Below the pieces are notes generated by a model. It was given only the letters and a program-made list of their open reading frames with translations, ran no database searches and had not been told where the DNA came from. A stretch of 64,000 nucleotides of DNA from NCBI GenBank assembly GCA_016858145.1, contig JAEHOE010000103.1, positions 248,001 through 312,000 on the forward strand. The letters run 5' to 3'. Position numbers and translations under genes: made by a program. Below are positions 34,369-44,728 of the stretch, piece by piece (within the stretch, counting starts at the first letter, position 1; every line of letters begins with the position of its first letter). The DNA is from Edaphochlamys debaryana (lineage: Eukaryota; Chlorophyta; Chlorophyceae; Chlamydomonadales).

Positions 34369-35319
34369 ATGGTGCTCGCGATTACCTACGAGCAGGCGGT
34401 GACCTGCTGCGCCTCCACACGCTTCGCTCAGCAGCTAGCCGCTCAGGGACCTTATCCCGACCTAGATGCGCTCTTCGCTGCGGCTCGGCGCATATGGTGG
34501 ACCAGCACGGGCGTGCCGGGCTGGCTTGAGGCCCTGGCAGCCCACCCCAAAATTGGGGACAAGAAGGGCATGGATGGCAAGCCGGAGGGGTTTGCGGGCT
34601 TCAGCAAGGGCGAGCAGGCCGCGGCGAGCCAGAGCCTCAGCGCGGATGTGCACGCCGAGCTTACTGAGTGGAACCAGCGCTACCTTGACAAGTTTGGCTT
34701 CATCTTCATCATCTTTGCCAAGGGCAAGTCTTCGCCGCAAATCCTCGACGCGCTGAAGAAGCGCTTCAACCGCATGCCGCATGAGGAGCTGCAAACCGCC
34801 GCGTCTGAGCAGATGAAGATCACCGAGCTGCGCCTGAACGGTCTCTTCGGTGCCCAAGGCGAGGACGCCGCGACCACCGCCGCCCGGCGCGCCGAGCAGG
34901 TGCTCACGCACCTGTCGCCGGGGCACGGGGGGGCGCCGCTGCGCTCGCCCATCACCACGCACGTCCTCGACACGGCGACCGGCCTGCCCGCGCGCGGCCT
35001 GCCGCTGGCGCTGTCGAAGCAGGACGAGGTGTCCAAGACCTGGGAGATCGTCAACGAGGGCGTCACCAACGACGATGGCCGCGTGGGCAACCTCATGGCG
35101 CCCGGCAACTACATCCCGCCCGGCCGCTACCGCATGTTTTTCGACACGGCGGCCTACCTCGCGGCCTGCCGCCAGGCGCACCCGGCCTTCTACTCCGAGG
35201 TTCCCTTCTACCCCGAGGTCGTGGTCGAGTTTATCATCACGGCCGACAAGGCCACCGAGCATTACCACATCCCGCTGCTGCTCAGCCCCTACGGCTTCTC
35301 TACCTACCGCGGATCCTAA
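34369..35319 (+). CDS. TTL: Bifunctional allantoin-forming enzyme: OHCU decarboxylase plus 5-hydroxyisourate hydrolase (transthyretin-like protein)
   Basis: Single exon, 316 residues. The N-terminal half is the 2-oxo-4-hydroxy-4-carboxy-5-ureidoimidazoline decarboxylase domain, with the catalytic-His motif AHPKIGD, the SKGEQ segment and FGFIFIIFAKGKS. The C-terminal half is 5-hydroxyisourate hydrolase (transthyretin-related), starting ITTHVLDTATGLPARG and ending in the diagnostic YRGS. The fused enzyme converts 5-hydroxyisourate from urate oxidase to S-allantoin in purine catabolism, normally in peroxisomes. In the linker, RAEQVLTHL at 34888-34914 has R-x6-HL spacing like the internal PTS2 (RLx5HL) of plant TTL proteins, but with Ala in place of Leu. 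The start is the ATG at 34369, which places the usual YEQ-x-x-x-CC-x-STRFA motif shortly after Met. It has no introns, unlike its long neighbours. Confidence 0.93.
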   Translation: MVLAITYEQAVTCCASTRFAQQLAAQGPYPDLDALFAAARRIWWTSTGVPGWLEALAAHPKIGDKKGMDGKPEGFAGFSKGEQAAASQSLSADVHAELTEWNQRYLDKFGFIFIIFAKGKSSPQILDALKKRFNRMPHEELQTAASEQMKITELRLNGLFGAQGEDAATTAARRAEQVLTHLSPGHGGAPLRSPITTHVLDTATGLPARGLPLALSKQDEVSKTWEIVNEGVTNDDGRVGNLMAPGNYIPPGRYRMFFDTAAYLAACRQAHPAFYSEVPFYPEVVVEFIITADKATEHYHIPLLLSPYGFSTYRGS

Positions 35320-37565
35320 GGGGCACGGGAGCTGTGCGGAACTGGAGCTGAGAGCTTGATGCAGGATGGCATGAGAACCGTAGCGGTGTAGGGGCAGACG
35401 GGGAGCCTGGGGTGAGGCCTGGGCGGGGGTCAGAAAGGGACAGGAGGGACCCGGGCCGCAGGCGGCGGGGCCAGGGGTAGAGGGGAATGCTTGTGGAGTG
35501 CCAGTGATATGCGTGAGCGGATCTGGGGGATCTGCCAAGGCTTGTATGTTGTGGAACGGGAGCAAACGAAGGCGAAAGGCAAGCAGGCACTGGGTGCTTG
35601 GATGGGTGAGGCTTACTTGATGTTCGGGATACGGACCAAGTGGCGGCGCCAGCCGTCGCTGCTATGTATGCAAGGAACCGCCAGAGCTGGCTTAAATGTA
35701 GCGTGGGGAGTGAGTGCGGCCGCGGGCTCCCATTGAGCCGTTGTGGGTCAGATCACTTGCGGCGGCGGGGGCCGGGTTGTGTTGCGGTCTTCCGCTGAAA
35801 GGGCTACACTAGATGGGGCGGTCGATGAGGAGAGCTGCGTGCATTGACGGACGCCCTGAGGACCCTCCATCCTCTGCAGGATGAGAAGGGTTGGGAGCCT
35901 TTCAGGGAGGGGCAGGACACTCCCCGTTGGCATGTGGCTGGAGCTGTCGTGGGGAGGGTGTATCTGTGGCTAGCGGGGCGCTTTCAGGAGGAGCCAGTCA
36001 TAGCGCTGTACGTGTAGGGCATGAGGCGCTAGGGAGAGGGCCGATATAGCCTGTAGGGATCTGATCTGGAAACGTCAGCTGCAGTTGCGGCTGTACATCC
36101 CGGAAGGGCAGTACCTCGTAACGCTGCGTGGACTGGATACCTTCGGATACCTGGCGGCCGATTGCCCATCAGTTGTTGGATGGGATTACGCAAGGATATC
36201 ATCGTCCTCATAGGCCTTGTCGGCAGTTATGTCGCATGCCCGTCGATAGGTCTGAAGTCCCATCGATTCGTCTCGCATTGGGCAGCCCTCGCAGCGCAGC
36301 GGGCAGTGCGGCTCTGCACCGCTGCACGTTCACGTCCAGCGGCAATGGGCCCCCTGCTGTATGCCGCAGCCCGCAAGCCCACAGCAGAGCAAACGAACGG
36401 CCGTCCTACCTCCCGCGCGTCAACAAGTGCCAGCATCATCCTGCATTCCTGCTTTTTGGGCTGAGCCCCCGCCGTCAGGCCTTCGGGGGGGCGAAAAGCC
36501 CCCCAGGATCCCCAGGATTACCCCGTGTTGGCGTGCCTGCGTGCCTGCGTGCCTGCGTGATTAAGAGCAGGGAAACTTACCGACCCTACGCGAACTCAAC
36601 ATGTTGGCAAGGCAGTCGCACCAGCTCGCACCCATAGCCCAAAGAGCAATTCGGACATTCGTTTTGATAGATATCTAACACTTTGAAGCTAATAGCGAGG
36701 TAGTTTCGACAAGTTTGGGCACGGCTGTTGCGAGGATGGCTGTGGTGCCGACTTCGGTCAAACCTCGCCGACCAAGCCCGGACCGAGCGCGATGTTGCTA
36801 TCTTACCTCCTGCAACTCAGATCCGTCGAGGAGGAAGTACGGGCAACACTTTGTCACCGGTCGGCGTGGAAATGTGTTTCGCCCCGCGTCCATCCTCGGC
36901 CCCCTGTCCCCCCGAAGCTTCGCGCGGAGCGCGCCACACGGCCCCGCGCTTTGCACCGTGCCTGCACGCATACACCGCTGCCCAGACATTCTAGGGCTCA
37001 GCCCTTTTTCCAGCTTCGAGGAAGCTGACACCCATCTTGTCACTTCCATGCCACAGCAAGGGCCCAAACTCTATGCCACTCCTCAAGGGCCCACGGCCCA
37101 GTTGCAGCGGCTTTCACCGTTACCGCTACCTGCGTCTGAGTTCATCTAGACTGCCCCCCTGACTACGCCCGCGCTCCAGCGCCTTGCCACCTCGGCTGTT
37201 TACACCCAGCGCGGCACGGTCCAAACCGGTCATGGCTTTCAAGGTGCTCATTGTCTCACTTCACCGTGCAACCTACAGGACCCTTCGGCAAGGATGAGCA
37301 CAAGGGTGCGGAGCCACCCCCAAGGTGGCGGGTCTAATCAACCCGCCCTCCTTAACCCACGCCAGGGGTAACCCGGCGTTAGTTATTTCTATTTCTATTT
37401 CTTTCACCGTGCTTAGTTGGCCGCACGCACGCGGCAGATCCCTTCCCCAACTCCTGCATAGACCACCGGCAACAGAGGTCCAGTCTACCCTCCCCTTGAC
37501 CCTGCGAGCGGCGCCGCACATCTTCTTGAGCAGCAAGCAACCCTCGCTCGGAGGGCATTGCCCGC
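35320..37565. other. Convergent intergenic region with simple repeats
   Basis: About 2.2 kb lie between the stops of the allantoin-synthase gene (plus) and the subtilase gene (minus). Short simple repeats occur: GCGTGCCT units at 36531-36559 and TATTTC units near 37384-37402. No exon chain or RNA gene could be supported; part must be 3' untranslated sequence. Confidence 0.4.
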
Positions 37566-40500
37566 TTAAGCCGGTGCAGGGCCCGCCGTGAGGTCCGCGG
37601 AGATTGCTAGGCTTGGTACGGCAGATGAGGACGTATTTGTCGTACCGGCCACCAGGGACAGGCGCGCCGCCGGGAAGACGCCGTGCCACTCAACCGCAAG
37701 CAACTGCCGGTAACCGCCACCGCCGCCGCCGCCGCCAAGGATGGTGGTGGTTGGGGCGGTTGGGAGGCGGTTGAAAGGCTTGTCGGGGGAGCCAACCAGA
37801 GAGTAGAAGACCTGGCGGATGTGGGCAAGCGAGGTGACGAGGGTTGGGGCAGGACAAGGGGCCCGTTGTACATGAGACTCCATCTCTCCCTCCCCTCAGG
37901 GACAGGCCTGTCGTCAGCTCGTCGCCCCAGGGACGCCATGAGCTCCTTGCCCCTCACAATGTGTTCCCCATCCCAGTCAGCAGCCCCTGCTTCAGTCCCC
38001 CCCAACGTGCTCCTAGCTCCGTCCCCTCCGTCCGTCGCCTCACCCTCTGCCCCCCCAGGTAGACGGCTGTGTCCAGCGAGGCCGCCGACCGCACCGCCAG
38101 CAGACCCCCCGGGAAGGAGTCGCCCCACCAGCCCCAGCACCGCACGCGGAAGCGGCCCTTTGAGGGGAGGGGGAGGAGGGGGGGGGGAAGGGAGGGCACG
38201 GCAGGGAGGGTGAGGCGGTGGTGGCGATGAGTTTCGCAGGACGAGGGGTGAGGCGAGAACGGCGGGGGGGTGCAATGGGGTTGTTTGGGATGCGGGCGGT
38301 TGGCTGGGGAGCAAGAGCATGGCGGGATCGAATGAAGTACATGGAACCGGTTACTCACTAGCGGGACTGCCCGTGACAATTGCGGGTAGATGTCCTGAGA
38401 GGAGGTTGGTTGGAGGGCAAAGAGGGTTGAGGACGAAACAACGTCAGCGCCCACCTCGTTTCAACGACAGGACGGGACAACCATTGTGTGATGCATCTGT
38501 ACGGCAGCTTCGTACGATCCGTACCGAGAGACGGAAAGTGAGGGTGGCGCCGGCGGGGCAGAAGGAGCCCAGGGGCAGGCACGGTGCCGTACTGGCGTTT
38601 GGGTGGGGCAGACGGAAGGTGAGGCCGGGGGGCACGAGGTCCCGACGTGGCAGGACCGTTACCTGTTGGGCCGTGGAGAGGGGGTTGCGTGGGGAACACG
38701 ATTGAGTCCAGGGCCATATAGATGCACAGCGGGTCCAAAATAAGATCTAGATCCAGGATTCTGTCGGTGACTGTTGCAGGCGCCTCACGACGTGGATCCA
38801 GCACAGGTCCCATCCGCATTCAGCAGGGCACTGCCGGCCCCCACCCCGGCTAGCTGCACGCTTGCGTTCACCCCTCCCGTACCATGAACGCGCACCTGGC
38901 CGGGGGGCGCTGATACGATCGATAGATACGGTCGATGCACAAGTTTAAATTGAGATCAAGATCTACACTCAGGATCTCCCACTACCCCCTACCATGAACG
39001 CGCACCTGGCCGGGGGATGTTGGGGCCACGGCGTCCTCACTCCACACGTCACACGCCATAGAGCCGGGCGGGCTGACGGTTGGGGAGACGGCTGCAGGCG
39101 GGGCGGGCTGCGCCGGCTGGGCCCGGTACCACAGCGTCCCCGCCATGAGCGGCGCCAGGGACGAGAAGCCGTACGGCGGCGGCGGGGAGTTATAACCGTA
39201 ACCGGGAGCTGGCGAGGGCGGCCGGGGAGCCAGCGATGCGAAGGCAGGGAGTGGTGGCGTTACTCGCGTGCTGTTGGAAACGGGTGGGAGGCCGGCGGTG
39301 GTGGAGTTACCGGGGCTGCTGGTTCGGTCGATGCCCGCATCAACCGCCGGGCCCACGGCGCCCGTGCACGGGGCCCACTGCAGGCCCAGGGCGGAGGCGC
39401 TGGCGTTACGCGCGGCGAAGCGCAGTTGAAGCGGCAGGGCTCCCTCCGAGGCGGCCGCCGGGGAGGTGGGGGGTGCGGCGGCCAGGCGGGTGCAGGGGCT
39501 GAGGCGTGTGGTGGGGCGCTGGGAGCTAGGGTCGAGGCTGCCGGTCACCTCGAGCAGCAACTGACCGCCCAGGTACAGGGAACAGAAGGAGCAGGTCACC
39601 TGGGTGGGTTGGATTGAGGATGGGGTGGGGTGGTATGGTATGGGATGAATGGTGTAAGGGCCAAGGGGGAGTGTGGTGGAGCAGGTAGGATGGAGGCATC
39701 CTATTGCATGGAAGATACCGAAGGAGAGCTTGCATGCGGCGACGACTCATTCTAGCTTACCCTGAACTGCAGAGCCTGGCCGGTCGGCGGCGGCCGTACG
39801 AACGCAAGGGCCATGCCGTACACTGCCGTACCGGCCGCTGCCGCCGCAGCCGTAGCTGCTGCTGGTGCGCCGGAGTCGGCGCCACCGCCGCCAGACAGCA
39901 GAGCCGCCAGCGAGCCGTTGACCGTTGGACCGTTAGTGAAGGCCGTTGGAGCGGTAACTGACAGGTCGTCAGCAAAGATGCTGTACGGATAGAAGCCGTT
40001 GGGATCCAGGGTCGATAGGAACCCGGGATCCCAGTACGGAAGTGTACCGCCCGTTGCATTGCTCTGGCTCAAGCCGTCGTCCTCCGCCCCATCCAGAGAG
40101 CCCCCTGCCGAACGGGGATCTGACCGCCAAAGGATCTGGTAGCCCGAAGGTTTGACGACGGGATCTGGCAGGACGGGCGGCGCGTACGGCACCTGCAGAA
40201 GGGCGTGTGGAGCAGACCAGGAAGGGAAGGTATCGGTGCGGAGCTCCCGCCACGGCATCCACAGTGCCCCCGAACCCTTGTCGCCCCTCCTCATTCCCGA
40301 CTGGTCAAGCTCTACACAACATGGCGTGAGCTAATCTTTCTTAGCAGGCACCCCGCGCAACGGCGCAAGCCTCAAACCCACCCCCGCTTCTCCCAGCAAG
40401 ACGCCCTGCCTGGCCCCAGCAGCAGCCCCGGAGAGCAGCCCCCGCTTCCCGCCCCTCCCCCTTACCGCCTCCCCGCCTCCCACCCCCCGCCCACCTGCGC

Positions 40501-43500
40501 CTCCGCCGCCCCCCCCAGCGACCCCAGCCCCAGCCACCCCTCGGGCAGCGGCCGCCACTCCCGCGCCGCCCCCGGCCCCGGCGGGGCCCAGGCCAGGACC
40601 AGGAAGGGCCCGGGGTCGGCGTAGAGCAGCTCCAGGGCGTACCAGCCTGGGGAGGGGGAGGGCGGGGGAGGGCGGGGGAGGGAGGGGGAGGGAGGGGGAG
40701 GGAGGGGGAGGGAGGGGAGGGAGGGGGAGGGAGGGGAGGGAGGGGGAGGGAGGGGGAGGGAGGGGGAGGGAGGGGGAGGGAGGGGGAGGGAGGGGGAGGG
40801 AGGGGGGGGGAGGGGGGGGGAGGGGGGGGGAGGGGGAGGGAGGGGAGGGAGGGGGAGGGGAGGGGGAGGGAGGGGGAGGGAGGGGGAGGGAGGGGGAGGG
40901 AGGGGGAGGAGGGGGAGGGAGGGGGAGGGAGGGGAGGGAGGGGGAGGGAGGGGGAGGGAGGGGGAGGGAGGGGGAGGGAGGGGAGGGGGGAGGGAGGGGG
41001 AGGGAGGGGGAGGGAGGGGGAGGGAGGGGGAGGGACTGCTTGGTATGCGGGAGAAAGCGGGGGAGGGGGACTTCGGCTGGGGCCACCGGTTCCCACCAGC
41101 TTTGCGTACGACACTGTCGTCAACGCATCATTCCCCACCCCGGCCCCCGTGCTTTGTTGCTACCCACCAGCTTGGGGTGCCTGCAGCAGCAGCTGTCGTG
41201 AGCCGTCCGCCTCCGCCGCCGCCGGCCACACCAGCGCTCGCTCGCCAACGCTCACGACGATCCTCGCCAGCGACACTGCCGTACTAAGTCGCACGCCGTA
41301 CAGCCCTGCGTATGGCAGATACAGGTGTCCCCGTACGGCCAGCAGCACGTCCGCGCCGCTGTACTTGTACGGTGCGTTGATCTGGCTGCTCGCAGCCTAC
41401 AGCAAGCCGAAAGGGTTGAGAGGCGAGGAAGGGGTCATGTGCGTAGTAGCTCGAGCTGTGCGCTACATACCCCCTTGTGATGTCAAACTGTAACCGGAGG
41501 AATGCTCTCCCTGCTCACCCTTGTACCGTAGCCGAATGCCGTCAATCCCACAGTGCTCAGCCCCACTCCGCCGCCGCGTGCGCCGCCACCGCCCGCCGTT
41601 GCCTCCGCCGCCGCCAGCGCCACCACTGTAGCCGGCGGCAGGCGGTAGTACGACTCAGCCAGGCTGCGGCTGAGTACGGCACTCCGGGCCGCCACGTCGT
41701 ACGGCAGGGGCACCAGCACTGCCGTATGGAGGCGCAGGACACAAGTATCACGTACCGTGGAGGGTTGGGGCGACGCCAGCATTCCATCCATCCATGCCGG
41801 CGTCCCGCTCCCATGAGCCTCACCAATCTGTCACGCCTCCACTCCTTGCGCTCTGTCCCCCCGAGCCTAAGTCGGCTGAGCATCTGACGCCCCCTTCATT
41901 CTACGCTTTCACTCCCTGCACCCCGTCCCGGCACTCGCCGAGCTGTCGCCCCGCCCGTGACGCCGCCCTCGATAGCCCCCGCCTGCACTCCCTGCAACTC
42001 CCACTCGGCCGCTTTCGCTCCCTTTCACATCACCCTGCCCCTCCACTCACGTGTTGCCCCTGACGAGGCCGCTGCTGCCGCCGCCGCCACCGCCCGCGCC
42101 GCGTTGAGGGAGCGCTGCGTGATGACCGGCAGCCCGGGCCGGGGGTCGCCCGTCTCTAGGAGGATGGCCTTGGCGCGGTCCGCCTGAGGGGCGGATGGGC
42201 GGATGGGCGGATGGGTTTGATAAGCGCCGGCTTTCTGAAGCAAAGTAGGTGGAAGGGCGGGGACCGGGGCCACCGTCGGGGCCCGCACGGGGCCTCAGTC
42301 AAGGCGGCATGCAGCCGAGGAGGACCGAGTGGGGCCAACGGCCTGCCCGCCGCTGCTCGCCGCTGCCACGTCCCCCCCTTCACCTTCCGCCCTTCCGAGG
42401 GGCGTCCCCGTCCCCCACTCCCCACCCCCACCTGGAAGAAGTTTCCGTCCGCCGCTCCCAGCAGCGACAGCACCAGCGCAGCGGCGGCCGAGACCAGCGG
42501 GGCGGCCTGGGGTGCAGCATGCCACAGCCACCAAGCTCAGGGCGCAGAAGCAGGCCGGTACGGAAACACCAGGCCCCTAACACCCTCCCCCTTCAGCCTC
42601 CTCCGCGGAGGAGTCCCCACCACGCTCAGGGAGCAGAAGCAGGGGAGCAGCCACATCCACGGGCGGGGTTCAGGAGCTGCGCACCCGCGGGAAACCAGAC
42701 GAGCCGGGCGCCCAGCCCAGCCCAGGTATGCCCTCAACTCTGGAAGCCGCTTGCCCAGTCCTCCTCTCCAGCCTCCCACGCTGCTGCACTCAGGTCCCTG
42801 TCAAGAAACTGCTCCGCCCTCGACGGATGGCCCCCTCCTGCCCCCGCGGCACCCACCATGCTGCTCCCCGACAACACCCCTCCTTACTTCCCTCCATGAC
42901 GACCCTCGCCCCTCCACCCACCATGCTGCTCCCCGTCTTCTCCTCGTAGCCGCCCCCCAGGCTGGTGCTCAGCAGCCGGGCGCCGGGCGCAGCGAGGTCC
43001 ACCGAGGAGGGGCCCGTGTTGGAGCCCACCCAGCGGTTGGCCACCAGCTGTCCCGAGGCACAGGTGCAGGCACGGGCGGCCACACAGGGGGTGGGACACA
43101 CAGCAGGTCTTCACAAGGCAGTTCAGGGGCGGCCGTGAAGTGCCGTACCCGAACGGGACGCACAGTTCTTCACAGATGGAGGCATGCTTGGGAGATGCTA
43201 CCGAACACGGCAGGCGACCGAAGCAACCCGCTGTGCTGCTGTTGGGCGCCCTCACCTCCCGCCAGGGGGCCCTCGAGGGGTCAGTGGCGGCCACGCAGAC
43301 CACGTTGGGCAGGTCCAGGGTGCAGGGCAGGTACGAGGTGCCCGCGGCCCGCAGCGAGTCCAGGTCGGTGTCCTCATTGCCTGCAGAGTTGAAGCGATTA
43401 TGTGCCCATTTGAGTTCAAGTACCGATAGTAACCGATTGAGTCAGGGTGGCTTGGTGTAGGGGGTCGGAGGGCGTTTGTGAAACCCAGGTTGGGTGTGAG

Positions 43501-44690
43501 TACCGGTGCGTGAAGTGACGATGGGCTCGAGCCCACACACCTGCCGCCGCCACCAGCAGCGCTCCCTTCCGCATCATCGGCTGTACGGCACGCTCGTACA
43601 CCTGCGTCTCAGCGCGACTCTGGGTACGGGAAAGGCGGGAAGAGAAGGAAAGGCAACGCGCAAGGTAAGCCTCGGTCGTACACCTGTACGGCAGCGTCGG
43701 CGCACCGCCGTCTTCAGTCCTCAGCCCTCAGTCCTCAGAAGCAGGGGTTCACAGCACACTGCCGGGCCCGATCCTCCGATGCCCCACCCTGGGACCCTCT
43801 GAGCCCACAGCACCCTACCATGCCCACTAGCCCGCCCATGCACCCTCACCCGTGCCACATCCGCCGGACTGGGGTTGACCAAAGGCGCCGCCGGACCAAA
43901 GCTGCACTGCACCACGTGCGCGCCCATGCGTACGGCATAGTCGTACGCCGCGACCACGTTGCTCGTCCAGATCTGTCCATTGGGATCCGCCACCTGTACG
44001 GGCGCAGGTGACACGCGGAGTTGCAGATGCAGGATGGAGACATGAGCGGTCAACTCAAGAGCCCCTGCCCGCAGAGCCCTGGCGATGAATTCCAGCGGCC
44101 GTCCAACGACACACAGGCGGACATGTGAGGAACTACCAACGTCTACCGCCCACAGCAATAGATGCCAGAGGCCACAGTCCGTCCAACGGCCAACGGTCAA
44201 CGGTCAACGCACCTTGAGCACCATGATCCGCACGCCCGGCGCCAGGCCGCTGCCGCCGCGGCCGTTGCCCCGCGCCGCCGCCACCAGCCCCGCCACGTGG
44301 GTGCCGTGGCCGCGATCCACGCCCTCGGGGCTGGGATCCCCGTCGGATCCACATCTGTACGGCATGACGTACGACATGTGCCGCGCGAGGCCAGCGTCAT
44401 TAGGTGGCATTGGTCCAACCGGGAATCGTGAGGACAATGCGCCAGCTTCGTCCATCCCTACCTCCCAGGCTTCCACGCTTGCTCCGCTGCTGGTAGCGAC
44501 GCCCCGGCGGCTCCATCGCCGCTCGCGGCGGCAGCACCAGTGATGTTCCCCTGTAGCAGCCCTCGGCGTCGTCCTCGGTTCCGCGGCGGCGGGGGCCGCG
44601 GGCGGGGCCGGGGCGGCGGGGGCCGCGGCCGCGGCGGTGCGGGCGGCGGCGCGGGCGACGGAGGCGGCGAGGGCGGCGGCCAGGCCGGGC

Positions 44691-44728
<38 letters not shown>

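Noticed and set aside
36531..36559. GCGTGCCT tandem units as a possible CRISPR-like or telomere-like array
   Set aside because: Units are eight bases with no spacers and fewer than four copies, so this is a simple repeat.
37844..38213. Plus-strand open frames of 72-176 codons at the 3' end of the subtilase gene
   Set aside because: They lie opposite exons and a polypyrimidine-rich intron of the minus-strand gene and lack coding character.
40331..41138. Two Pro-rich open frames of about 250 codons over the G-rich minisatellite, resembling extensins
   Set aside because: The Pro/Ser/Leu pattern is only the translation of the CCCTCCCT repeat in both frames. In-phase splicing of the subtilase gene places this tract in an intron.
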